DNA from: an uncultured Megasphaera sp.
GTDB taxonomy: Bacteria; Bacillota; Negativicutes; Veillonellales; Megasphaeraceae
DNA length: 7,705 nucleotides
Reading direction: 5' to 3'
NCBI GenBank assembly: GCA_900548635.1
Contig: URLP01000089.1
Span: forward strand, 1 to 7,705
Shown here piece after piece: positions 1 through 6,469 of this stretch. Each line of letters starts with the position of its first letter. The stretch's first letter is position 1. Position numbers and translations under genes: made by a program. The notes beneath the pieces are model-generated. The model saw only the letters and a list, made by a program, of their open reading frames with translations. It made no database searches and was not told the origin of the DNA.

Positions 1-90
1 TGCCTGTCAGCCGGCCCAGCGCCAGTGGGATCGTACCGTTGATCGTGGCACCGAGAAAGGCCGCCACGATCAAACCGTTGTACAGCCCGG
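1..90 (-). CDS. possible fragment of an unrelated membrane protein (reverse strand, internal piece)
   Basis: Read on the reverse strand from base 88 down to base 2, this stretch is open for 29 codons. It gives a convincing membrane-segment sequence, starting GLYNGLIVAAFLGATING and continuing TIPLALGRLTG. The + strand of the same bases reads as basic, MraY-unlike sequence (for example IVAPRKAATIKPLYSP). The reverse frame meets a TAG stop at about 122-124, inside what is clearly mraY on the other strand, so the foreign coding probably ends at a junction near 85-92. The pattern (small residues, then IPL-L-RL) faintly resembles the last membrane helices of MgtE-type magnesium transporters. That is a guess from a very short piece, and other transporter families are possible. 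Confidence 0.35.
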
Positions 91-530
91 CAGCCGGTTC
101 CTGTGCGATTACGTCCGTCGCCTACGTCGTCATTGCCGTAGCCCTCGGCTACACGCACTTTGCCATTTTCGGCACGGCCCTGACCGGTGCCTGCCTGGGC
201 TTCCTCTTCTATAACCAGCATCCGGCGAAGATGTTCATGGGCGATACAGGCTCCCTGGCCCTAGGCGGTGCCCTGGCGGCGATGGCGATCCTGACCAAGA
301 CGGAACTGCTCCTCATCCTGGCCGGCGGCCTCTATGTCATCGAAGCCCTGTCGGTCATCATCCAGGTCGTTTCCTTTAAGACCCGCGGCGTCCGCGTCTT
401 CAAGATGAGCCCGATTCACCATCATTTTGAACTCTCCGGCTGGAGTGAAGTCAAAGTCGTTACGGTTTTCTGGAGCTTTTCGGCTCTCATGGCCATTTTG
501 GCCATCATCGTCGTCCTGGCCTGCAAATAA
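90..530 (+). CDS. mraY: phospho-N-acetylmuramoyl-pentapeptide transferase, C-terminal part (5' end missing)
   Basis: MraY is the integral membrane enzyme that moves phospho-MurNAc-pentapeptide from UDP to undecaprenyl phosphate, forming lipid I. About 146 codons of a protein usually near 320-330 residues are present. Recognisable parts are AAGSCAIT (the end of the usual NLTDGLDGLAAG region), the membrane segment around ALTGACLGFLF, HPAKMFMGDTGSLALGG (catalytic Asp in MGD, bases 237-254), the IEALSVIIQV segment, and the SPIHHHFE histidine triad (HHH at 417-425). A final hydrophobic helix precedes TAA at 528-530. The Asp-rich NLTDGLDGL motif that should come just before base 90 is absent. The frame stays open to the window edge and has a TTG at 39, but those codons do not look like MraY, so no start is assigned. 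It was probably transcribed with murD downstream. Confidence 0.9.
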   Translation, partial: AAGSCAITSVAYVVIAVALGYTHFAIFGTALTGACLGFLFYNQHPAKMFMGDTGSLALGGALAAMAILTKTELLLILAGGLYVIEALSVIIQVVSFKTRGVRVFKMSPIHHHFELSGWSEVKVVTVFWSFSALMAILAIIVVLACK

Positions 531-574
531 GCCGGCGGCATTTCTGATTCTATGATTGATATTCTACACAAAGC

Positions 575-579
575 AGGTG
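575..579 (+). promoter_or_regulatory. ribosome binding site that decides the murD start
   Basis: AGGTG at 575-579 lies 6 nt before the ATG at 586. This favours that start over the in-frame TTG at 556 and over the second ATG at 595, which would be 15 nt away. Confidence 0.6.
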
Positions 580-585
580 TTGGTA

Positions 586-1953
586 ATGAGCATAATGGAT
601 TTTTCCGGAAAGAAATTTTTAGTCATCGGTGCGGGCATCAGCGGCCGCGCTGCCTCTATGGCCCTGGCCGGTCACGGCGGGACAGTGACGCTCAATGATA
701 TGAAGGCCATCGATACGGCAGAAGCGCCGTGGCCGGATATGCAGAAAGCCGGCGTAAGGCTGGTCTTCGGCAGCCAGGAAACGAGCCTCCTCGACGGCGT
801 GGATGTCGTCGTCCCGTCGCCGGTCATTTCTCCGGAAATTCCGATTATGAAAGAAGCCATCCGCCGCGGCCTGCCTGTCTGGAGTGAAGTCGAAGTTGCC
901 TGCCGCGTCACCGATGCCGAGATGATTGGCATTACCGGCACGAACGGCAAGACGACGACGACGACCCTGGTCGGTGAAATCATGAAAGCCACGGGCCGTC
1001 AGACTGTCGTCGGCGGCAATATTGGCTACGGCCTTTCGACACAGGCCGACAATTTGCCGAAAGAAGCCGTCGTCGTTGCGGAACTTTCCAGTTTCCAGCT
1101 CGAATTCACGCACAGCATCAAAGCAAAATCAGCGACGATCCTCAATATTACGCCGGACCACCTGGACCGCCATCACACGATGGAAGGCTATGCTGCTGCA
1201 AAAGAACGGATTTTCCTCAACCAGGATACGAATGATTATGCCGTCCTCAACTATGACGATGAACGAGTCCGGGCTATGGCCAAGGATATGACCGGGACAG
1301 TCGTCTATTTCTCGACGTGCGGCGAAGTACCTGTCGGTGCCTTCTATAAAGACGGGGACCTGATTTTGCGCCTCGACGGCAAAGATACCGTCGTCTGCGC
1401 CGAAACGGATCTGCATCTTTTCGGCAAGCATAATATCCAGAACTGCCTGGCGGCGATTCTCCTGACCTATGTTGCCGGCGCGCCCCTCGATGTGATCCGC
1501 CGCGTCCTCAAGGAATTCAAAGGCGTCGAACACAGACTAGAAAAGGTCCGTACTATCCACGGCGTCACCTACTACAACGATTCGAAGGGGACTAACGTCG
1601 ATGCGTCCATGAAAGCTTTGGAAGCGTTCCCGAAAGGTCACCTTATCCTCATTGCCGGCGGCTACGATAAGAAGACGCCTCTCGATGATTTCATGGCCTT
1701 GGCCGCGAAGCGCGTCGATACGCTGATCCTTATCGGCGATGCGGCAGAACGCTTTGAAGAAGCTGCCAAAAAGGCGGGTATCAAAGATATCCGCCGCACA
1801 GGCTACAGCATGGAAAGTGCAATCATGCTGGCCCGCAAGATTGCCAAAGCGCCGCAGGCCGTCCTTCTTTCGCCGGCGTGCTCGAGCTTTGATATGTATG
1901 ATAATTTTGAACAGCGCGGACGTGTCTTCAAAGGCATCGTCAACGCCATTTAA
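586..1953 (+). CDS. murD: UDP-N-acetylmuramoyl-L-alanine--D-glutamate ligase
   Basis: MurD is the cytoplasmic ATP-dependent ligase that adds D-glutamate to UDP-MurNAc-L-Ala. From the ATG at 586 it has 455 residues, a normal MurD length. The N-terminal UDP-binding fold carries GAGISG (about residues 15-20). The central ATPase has the P-loop GTNGKTTTTT (118-127), ELSSFQLE, NITPDHLDRH and the YAAAKERIF segment. Lys206 there matches the family's carbamylated lysine. The C-terminal Mur-ligase domain has GVEHRLE (about 313-319), NDSKGTN (331-337), AGGYDKKTP and SPACSSFDMYDNFEQRG (429-445). All expected motifs are intact. The gap after mraY is 55 nt and the gap to murG is 32 nt. A longer form from TTG 556 is possible but has no good ribosome site. 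Confidence 0.97.
   Translation: MSIMDFSGKKFLVIGAGISGRAASMALAGHGGTVTLNDMKAIDTAEAPWPDMQKAGVRLVFGSQETSLLDGVDVVVPSPVISPEIPIMKEAIRRGLPVWSEVEVACRVTDAEMIGITGTNGKTTTTTLVGEIMKATGRQTVVGGNIGYGLSTQADNLPKEAVVVAELSSFQLEFTHSIKAKSATILNITPDHLDRHHTMEGYAAAKERIFLNQDTNDYAVLNYDDERVRAMAKDMTGTVVYFSTCGEVPVGAFYKDGDLILRLDGKDTVVCAETDLHLFGKHNIQNCLAAILLTYVAGAPLDVIRRVLKEFKGVEHRLEKVRTIHGVTYYNDSKGTNVDASMKALEAFPKGHLILIAGGYDKKTPLDDFMALAAKRVDTLILIGDAAERFEEAAKKAGIKDIRRTGYSMESAIMLARKIAKAPQAVLLSPACSSFDMYDNFEQRGRVFKGIVNAI
944..960 (+). repeat. 17-nt direct repeat, copy 1 (murD P-loop codons)
   Basis: ACGGCAAGACGACGACG occurs here and again at 3482-3498 in murC. Both copies encode the GKTTT of the ATP-binding loop. In murD the run continues as a short GAC/ACG trinucleotide tract to about 965. 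The likely cause is shared ancestry of the Mur ligases plus a strong preference for ACG threonine codons. Confidence 0.8.
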
Positions 1954-1985
1954 CGATTTTTTTTAGAACAACAGGAGGCAGGAAC

Positions 1986-3107
1986 ATGCGTCGAGTTATT
2001 ATTTCCGGAGGTGGCACAGGCGGCCATATCTACCCGGCCATTACGATTGCCAGGGCGATTGCCGAGATTGAACCCACCGAATTTCTCTACGTCGGCTCCA
2101 AAATTGGCCTGGAAAATACATTGATCCCTAAAGAAGGCTTGCCTTTCGTTACCCTCGATGTGCGGGGCCTGGAACGGAAGATTTCCGTCCGCAATTTCGT
2201 CACCCTGGGCAAAACGGCAGTCAGCCTGATTAAAGCGGAAGGCATTATCCGCAAGTTCAAGCCTGATGTCGTCATCGGGACGGGCGGCTTCGTCTGCGGC
2301 CCTGTCCTCTTGGCGGCCAGCCTGAGCGGCGTGCCGACGATGATTCAGGAACAGAACGTCATTCCCGGCGTCACCAATACGATTTTGAGCCGTTTCGTCA
2401 ATCGCGTCGCTTTGGGCTACGAAGAAGCGGCAGCCCGCTTCAAACGCAAGAATATCCTCGTCTATACGGGCAATCCCGTGCGCAAGGATATCCTCACGGT
2501 CAGCCGTGAAGAAGGGCGCCGCGCCCTGGGGCTGGACCCGGATAAGTTCACGCTCCTCGTCGCCGGCGGCAGCCGCGGTGCGCGCAGCATCAATACGGCG
2601 ATGATCGAAGTCCATAAACATTTCCGCGACGACGATAATATCCAGATCCTCCACGTCACGGGCGATCATGAATACGACCGCGTCGTCAAGCAGCTGCCCG
2701 GCGTCGAAGGCCGCGGCCGCTACGGCAAGGGCAGCCGCATCATCCCGTATCTGCACCAGATGCCGGAAGCACTCGCTGCCTGCGATTTGGCCGTTTACCG
2801 GGCCGGTGCCGTAGGCTTGGCGGAACTGACCGTGCGCGGTGTCCCGTCGATTCTCATTCCTTACCCCTATGCAGCAGAAGATCATCAGCGCTACAATGCC
2901 CAGGCCCTGGTCATGTGCGGCGCCGCCAAGATGATCCTCGACAAGATGCTTACAGGCCGGGAATTGTTAGAAGAAATCATTCATTTAAAAGACGATCCGA
3001 AGGCGTTGGCAGCGATGGCGAAGGCCAGCCGCTCCATGGGCAAGCCCCAGGCAGCGCACGATATTGCCGAACTGGCCCTGTCGATAGCACGCAAACGCCG
3101 TCCGTAA
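1986..3107 (+). CDS. murG: UDP-N-acetylglucosamine--N-acetylmuramyl-(pentapeptide) pyrophosphoryl-undecaprenol N-acetylglucosamine transferase
   Basis: MurG is the membrane-associated GT-B glycosyltransferase that adds GlcNAc to lipid I at the inner membrane face, giving lipid II. The product has 373 residues, usual for the family. The N-terminal glycine loop GGGTGGH (8-14) includes the conserved His14. The acceptor side shows VVIGTGGFVCGP (95-106) and QEQNVIPGVTN (121-131). The C-terminal nucleotide-sugar domain has GGSRGARSIN (194-203), YRAGAVGLAE (271-280) and PYPYAAEDHQ (292-301). The start is clear: AGGAGG at 1973-1978 sits 7 nt before ATG 1986. It follows murD with no ftsW/spoVE between them, although that gene often lies there in Firmicutes. 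Confidence 0.97.
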   Translation: MRRVIISGGGTGGHIYPAITIARAIAEIEPTEFLYVGSKIGLENTLIPKEGLPFVTLDVRGLERKISVRNFVTLGKTAVSLIKAEGIIRKFKPDVVIGTGGFVCGPVLLAASLSGVPTMIQEQNVIPGVTNTILSRFVNRVALGYEEAAARFKRKNILVYTGNPVRKDILTVSREEGRRALGLDPDKFTLLVAGGSRGARSINTAMIEVHKHFRDDDNIQILHVTGDHEYDRVVKQLPGVEGRGRYGKGSRIIPYLHQMPEALAACDLAVYRAGAVGLAELTVRGVPSILIPYPYAAEDHQRYNAQALVMCGAAKMILDKMLTGRELLEEIIHLKDDPKALAAMAKASRSMGKPQAAHDIAELALSIARKRRP

Positions 3108-3135
3108 AAGGAAAAGAAGGGTGTGGAATAAACCA

Positions 3136-4524
3136 ATGGTAAATCTGAACGATGTTACGAACGTTCATTTTATCGGCATTGCCGGCGCGGGGATGCGGGC
3201 AATTGCCAATGTTTTTATTGAAAAAGGATATCACGTATCCGGTTCGGACCTCAAGGCGTCGCCTGTGACCGAACAGTTTGCAAAAAAAGGTGCCCGTATC
3301 TGTATCGGCCAGCGTCCGGAGAACCTGCAGGATGCGCAGGTCGTCGTCATCTCGTCGGCCATCCGCGATACGAATGTCGAACTGGCAGAAGCGCGCCGCC
3401 GCAATATTCCCGTCATCCATCGTTCTGATGCCCTGGTCCATATCATGAGCTGGGGGAAGGGGATTTCTGTGGCCGGTGCCCACGGCAAGACGACGACGTC
3501 GTCCATGCTGGGCCAGGTCTTTGAAGAATGCCATCAGGACCCGACCCTGGTCATCGGCGGGGAAGTCGACTACCTGCACAGCAATTCCATCCTCGGCAAG
3601 GGGCAGTACGTCATTGCCGAAGCCGATGAAAGCGATGGGACCTTCCTCAAGCAGAATCCGTATATCGCCGTCGTCACCAACATCGACGCCGACCATATGG
3701 ACCATTACGGCTCCCTGGAAAATGTCATCGCCGCCTTCAAGCAGTTCATCCAGAAACTGGATCCCGATGAAGGCTTGGCAGTCCTCTGCTTTGAAAACGA
3801 TAAGATCCGCGCCTTGGCGCCGCAGACGGGCCGCCGCTACGTTTCCTACGGCATCGACCAGGCAGCGGACTATCAGGCCAAAGACCTGCACTATATTAAG
3901 GGCAAGCTTCATTTTTCCGTCTATAAGCACGGCGAAAAGATGGGTGACATGGTCCTCAATGTACCGGGCCGTCACAACGTCCTCAACGCCCTGGCGACGA
4001 CAGCCGTCGCCGATGTCTGCGGTCTTCCCTTTGATGGCATCGCAGCGGCTATGAGCCATTTCCACGGTGCCAAACGGCGCTTCCAGACGAAAGGCTTTGT
4101 CGGCGACGTCTGGGTCGTCGACGATTATGCCCATCATCCGACGGAAATCAACGCTACCCTGACGGCAGCCCGCGATATGGGCACGCACCGCGTCGTCTGC
4201 CTTTTCCAGCCGCACCGCTATACGCGGACGAAACTGCTCCTCAATCAATACGGCAGTGCCTTTGCCAAAGCGGACAAGCTGATCATCACTGATGTATACA
4301 GTGCTGGCGAAGACCCGATCCCCGGCGTCTCGGGCGAACTGATTGCCAGGAAGGTCAAAGAAACGACGGGGCAGGATGTCACGTATATCCCGCATAAAGA
4401 AGATCTCGTCGCCTATCTGCAGGAAAATGCCCGTCCCCTGGATTTGATCATCACCATGGGTGCCGGCGATATTTATAAAGTTGGCGAAGCCTACCTCGCC
4501 GCAGCGAAAGGAAAGGAACAATAA
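3136..4524 (+). CDS. murC: UDP-N-acetylmuramate--L-alanine ligase
   Basis: MurC is the cytoplasmic ATP-dependent ligase that adds L-alanine, the first stem-peptide residue, to UDP-MurNAc. From ATG 3136 it has 462 residues, within the family range. Visible motifs are the N-terminal HFIGIAGAGMRAIA, the P-loop GAHGKTTT (114-121), EADESD (162-167), NIDADHMDHYG, PGRHNVLNALA, DDYAHHPTE (329-337), FQPHRYTR (357-364) and MGAGDIY near the end. The start is ambiguous. GTG at 3121, five codons upstream, is in frame and has AAGGA at 3108-3112, 8 nt before it. ATG 3136 has only a weak GGA. I chose the ATG because the distance to VHFIGI is typical. If GTG is used, the protein has 467 residues. ddl starts 3 nt after its stop codon. 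Confidence 0.96.
   Translation: MVNLNDVTNVHFIGIAGAGMRAIANVFIEKGYHVSGSDLKASPVTEQFAKKGARICIGQRPENLQDAQVVVISSAIRDTNVELAEARRRNIPVIHRSDALVHIMSWGKGISVAGAHGKTTTSSMLGQVFEECHQDPTLVIGGEVDYLHSNSILGKGQYVIAEADESDGTFLKQNPYIAVVTNIDADHMDHYGSLENVIAAFKQFIQKLDPDEGLAVLCFENDKIRALAPQTGRRYVSYGIDQAADYQAKDLHYIKGKLHFSVYKHGEKMGDMVLNVPGRHNVLNALATTAVADVCGLPFDGIAAAMSHFHGAKRRFQTKGFVGDVWVVDDYAHHPTEINATLTAARDMGTHRVVCLFQPHRYTRTKLLLNQYGSAFAKADKLIITDVYSAGEDPIPGVSGELIARKVKETTGQDVTYIPHKEDLVAYLQENARPLDLIITMGAGDIYKVGEAYLAAAKGKEQ
3482..3498 (+). repeat. 17-nt direct repeat, copy 2 (murC P-loop codons)
   Basis: This is identical to bases 944-960 in murD. It encodes the same GKTTT part of the ATP-binding loop, and the identity stops at both ends. 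Confidence 0.8.
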
Positions 4525-4527
4525 GAG

Positions 4528-5466
4528 ATGGAAGACTTAAAAGATAAAAAAATTGCCGTCGTCGTCGGCGGCCCTTCGACGGAAGCAGAAGTATCGCGCC
4601 GTACCGGCGCTGCCATTGCCGACGCTTTGACGAAAAAAGGCTATCACGTAGAAACGATTGAACTCGTGCCGAAAGAATTTGCTCAGACCTTGAAGGACAA
4701 GCAGATTGATATTGTCTTCAATGCCCTGCACGGCCGCTACGGCGAAGACGGCGTCATCCAGGGCCTGTGCGAAATGATGGGCATCCCCTATACGGGTCCG
4801 GGTGTCATGGCCAGTGCCGTCGGCATGAACAAAGTCATGAGCAAGGCCGCCTTCCAGGGTGCCGGCATCGCGACAGCTCCCTTTGCCTACTATTTCGCCA
4901 CTCAGGACCGCGACGCCATCGTCGCCGATATCAAGAAGCGCTTCGACCTGCCGGTAGTCATCAAATCGTCGGGCCAGGGCTCGAGCATCGGCACGGTCAT
5001 CGTCCAGAAGGAAGAAGAACTTCGTCCGGCTGTCGATGAAGCTTTCAAATACAGTGCCTCTCTCGTAGCGGAAGCTTTCATCGACGGCGATGAATTCACT
5101 GTCGCCGTCATGGACGACGTTGCTTTCCCGGTTATCCAGATCGTTTCCAGCACGGGGAAATACGATTTCTATTCGAAATATGCGCCCGGCGTGGCCAAGC
5201 ATCTCTGCCCGGCACCGATTTCGCCGGAACTGACGAAAAAAATGCAGGATTTGGCCCTCAATGTTTTCCACCTCTGCCACTGCAGCGGTGTCTCCCGTGT
5301 CGATATCATGACCGATAAGGAAGGGAATCCTTTCGTCCTGGAAATCAATACGGTCCCGGGGATGACGGCGACGAGCCTCGTACCGGATGCGGCACGGGCC
5401 ATGGGCATGTCTTTTGAAGATTTGTGCGAAAAGATTTTACGGGAAGCATCGGTAGGTAAGTTCTAA
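4528..5466 (+). CDS. ddl: D-alanine--D-alanine ligase
   Basis: This cytoplasmic ATP-grasp enzyme joins two D-alanines. The dipeptide is then attached by MurF to finish the UDP-MurNAc-pentapeptide. The 312 residues match a DdlB-size enzyme. Motifs are the N-terminal GGPSTEAEVS (14-23), NALHGRYGEDG (65-75), the ATP-grasp VIKSSGQGSSIG (144-155), KY at 217-218, the Arg-Val-Asp of SRVDIM (Arg257, Asp259), and LEINTVPGMT (271-280), whose Glu272 and Asn274 are metal ligands by family analogy. The Tyr of the KY pair, equivalent to E. coli DdlB Tyr216, points to D-Ala-D-Ala rather than D-Ala-D-lactate synthesis. The ribosome site AAGGA at 4514-4518 lies inside the end of murC, and the start is 3 nt after the murC stop, so translational coupling is likely. 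The EREVS box usual in the family reads EAEVS here. Confidence 0.96.
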   Translation: MEDLKDKKIAVVVGGPSTEAEVSRRTGAAIADALTKKGYHVETIELVPKEFAQTLKDKQIDIVFNALHGRYGEDGVIQGLCEMMGIPYTGPGVMASAVGMNKVMSKAAFQGAGIATAPFAYYFATQDRDAIVADIKKRFDLPVVIKSSGQGSSIGTVIVQKEEELRPAVDEAFKYSASLVAEAFIDGDEFTVAVMDDVAFPVIQIVSSTGKYDFYSKYAPGVAKHLCPAPISPELTKKMQDLALNVFHLCHCSGVSRVDIMTDKEGNPFVLEINTVPGMTATSLVPDAARAMGMSFEDLCEKILREASVGKF

Positions 5467-6350
5467 TGAGAAAGAATTCATCTCATACGCGGCAGCGACG
5501 GGTCGTGCTGCCGAATGATACACATGATGTCTTCGTCCCGCCTCGTCTTGAGAACGACCCGCTGAATGAACCGGACCGGCAGGCCCAGGCTGCGAAGAAA
5601 GCAGCACTGCGCCGCCGCAAGGCCCGGCAGGCCGCAAGGCTGAAGAAGAAGCGTGCCCGGCAGAAGCAAATCTGGGCGCGCCGCCGCCGCATCGCCTGTC
5701 TTTTGACGGTCGTCGGCGTCTTCGTCCTCTGGCTCTTCCTGCGCCTGGCACCGGTTCCTTTCGGGACGATCATCGTCGACGGCAATGAGAAGATGTCCTT
5801 TGAAGACGTCTACCGCGCCTGCGGCGCCTATTCCTACGTGAACGTCATCCAGCTTTCGACGGATGACGTCGAAGAACGCCTGAAGAAGGACCTGCGCATT
5901 GCCGATGCGACGGTTACGCGCGAATTCCCGGCGACGATCCACGTCACCATGACGGAACGCAAGCCGGCTGCCTATGTCGATAAGACGGGGAAAGTCATTG
6001 AACTGGGACCGCAGATCAAAGGCGTCTCCCTGCCGATCATGACGGGGAAGAAGGTCGACAACCTGCTCCTCGGTGATACCGTTACGGATCCGACGCTTCA
6101 TGCGGCCATGGTCTATCTCCAGAGCCTGCCGCCGGATATCATGCAGAATATCGCTGAAATCAATGTCGGCAATCCCGAAAGCATCGTCGCCTATACAACG
6201 GATTCTATCCCCATCCATCTCGGTAGCGGTGATGAACCGGCCGAACGGGCAAAACTGACGGAAACGCTGCTGGCGGAAGTCCAGGAAAACCATCTGGCCG
6301 TCCAGTATATCGATACGGATGTGCGCTCACCTCTTGTCAAGACGAAATAA
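5466..6350 (+). CDS. ftsQ: cell division protein FtsQ/DivIB
   Basis: FtsQ (DivIB in Firmicutes) is a single-pass membrane protein that works with FtsL and FtsB/DivIC and helps activate septal peptidoglycan synthesis. The 294 residues show a cytoplasmic tail of about 75 residues, which is very basic between 44 and 75 (18 Lys/Arg of 32). A membrane helix follows at about 76-93 (IACLLTVVGVFVLWLFL). Next comes an extracytoplasmic POTRA-like domain from about 97 to 167, with FGTIIVDGNEKMSFEDVY at its start and REFPATIHVTMTERKPAAYV at its end. The remaining beta-type region ends VRSPLVKTK. The start ATG overlaps the ddl stop by one base (TAATG), so translation is probably coupled. AGG at 5454-5456 is a modest ribosome site. 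Sequence conservation is low in this family, so the call rests on topology, the POTRA pattern and position before ftsZ. Confidence 0.92.
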   Translation: MRKNSSHTRQRRVVLPNDTHDVFVPPRLENDPLNEPDRQAQAAKKAALRRRKARQAARLKKKRARQKQIWARRRRIACLLTVVGVFVLWLFLRLAPVPFGTIIVDGNEKMSFEDVYRACGAYSYVNVIQLSTDDVEERLKKDLRIADATVTREFPATIHVTMTERKPAAYVDKTGKVIELGPQIKGVSLPIMTGKKVDNLLLGDTVTDPTLHAAMVYLQSLPPDIMQNIAEINVGNPESIVAYTTDSIPIHLGSGDEPAERAKLTETLLAEVQENHLAVQYIDTDVRSPLVKTK

Positions 6351-6358
6351 AGCGCACA
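6320..6358. repeat. 8-bp perfect inverted repeat across the ftsQ stop codon
   Basis: TGTGCGCT at 6320-6327 is the exact reverse complement of AGCGCACA at 6351-6358, with a 23-nt loop that contains the ftsQ TAA. A T-rich stretch (GATTTTT) follows at 6366-6372. It could form a weak hairpin that attenuates transcription, but the long loop and short T run make a classic terminator unlikely. Confidence 0.4.
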
Positions 6359-6381
6359 GGACCTTGATTTTTAAAAACAGG

Positions 6382-6410
6382 TAGATAAATTTTCCAAGAT
6401 AGTGTAAAAT
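6382..6410 (+). promoter_or_regulatory. likely sigma-A type promoter for ftsZ
   Basis: The gap between ftsQ and ftsZ is strikingly AT-rich compared with its surroundings. TAAAAT at 6405-6410 is a 5/6 match to the -10 consensus. TAGATA at 6382-6387 is a 4/6 match to the -35 consensus, and the spacer is 17 nt. A second, weaker pair is TTGATT (6364-6369) with TAAATT (6386-6391), spacer 16 nt. The ftsZ start is about 60 nt downstream. This fits extra ftsZ transcription on top of read-through from the mur genes. Only consensus matching supports it. Confidence 0.5.
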
Positions 6411-6426
6411 AATAAGGAATCCTACT

Positions 6427-6439
6427 GCACAGGGTGTGC
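6427..6439. repeat. short palindrome in the ftsZ leader
   Basis: GCACA (6427-6431) and TGTGC (6435-6439) form a perfect 5-bp inverted repeat around GGG. It lies between the predicted promoter and the ribosome site. It could be an operator half-site pair or a small leader hairpin. It shares GCACAGG with 6354-6360. Confidence 0.4.
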
Positions 6440-6453
6440 GTTATAGAGTCTGA

Positions 6454-6459
6454 AGGAGG
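6454..6459 (+). promoter_or_regulatory. ribosome binding site that decides the ftsZ start
   Basis: AGGAGG lies 10 nt before ATG 6470. This excludes the in-frame GTG at 6434, which lies upstream of this site. An out-of-frame ATG at 6463 lies only 3 nt after the site and is not a plausible start. Confidence 0.75.
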
Positions 6460-6469
6460 AAAATGCGAT

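Noticed and set aside
39..89. TTG at 39 as the real start of a short MraY-like gene
   Set aside because: No ribosome site lies before it, the codons between 39 and 89 do not resemble MraY, and the frame is open to the window edge. The homology starts mid-protein at about 90.
540..585. TATGAT at 551-556 as a promoter -10 for murD
   Set aside because: It matches the -10 consensus 5/6, but no acceptable -35 lies 16-18 nt upstream (the bases there are GC-rich), and read-through from mraY is expected.
951..965. GAC trinucleotide run in murD as a phase-variable microsatellite
   Set aside because: Length changes would be in frame and alter the invariant P-loop threonines, and the run is only five units. 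Codon preference explains it.
2977..4521. Long reverse-strand open frame opposite murC
   Set aside because: It is a shadow of the strongly biased codon use in murC. Its protein has no recognisable fold pattern, and the + strand murC is unambiguous. The same holds for the other long reverse frames opposite murD, murG, ddl and ftsZ.
4528..5466. Ddl as a D-Ala-D-lactate (vancomycin-resistance type) ligase
   Set aside because: The Lys-Tyr pair at 217-218 has the Tyr of D-Ala-D-Ala ligases rather than the Phe of Leuconostoc-type enzymes, the gene sits in the dcw cluster, and no van genes are nearby.
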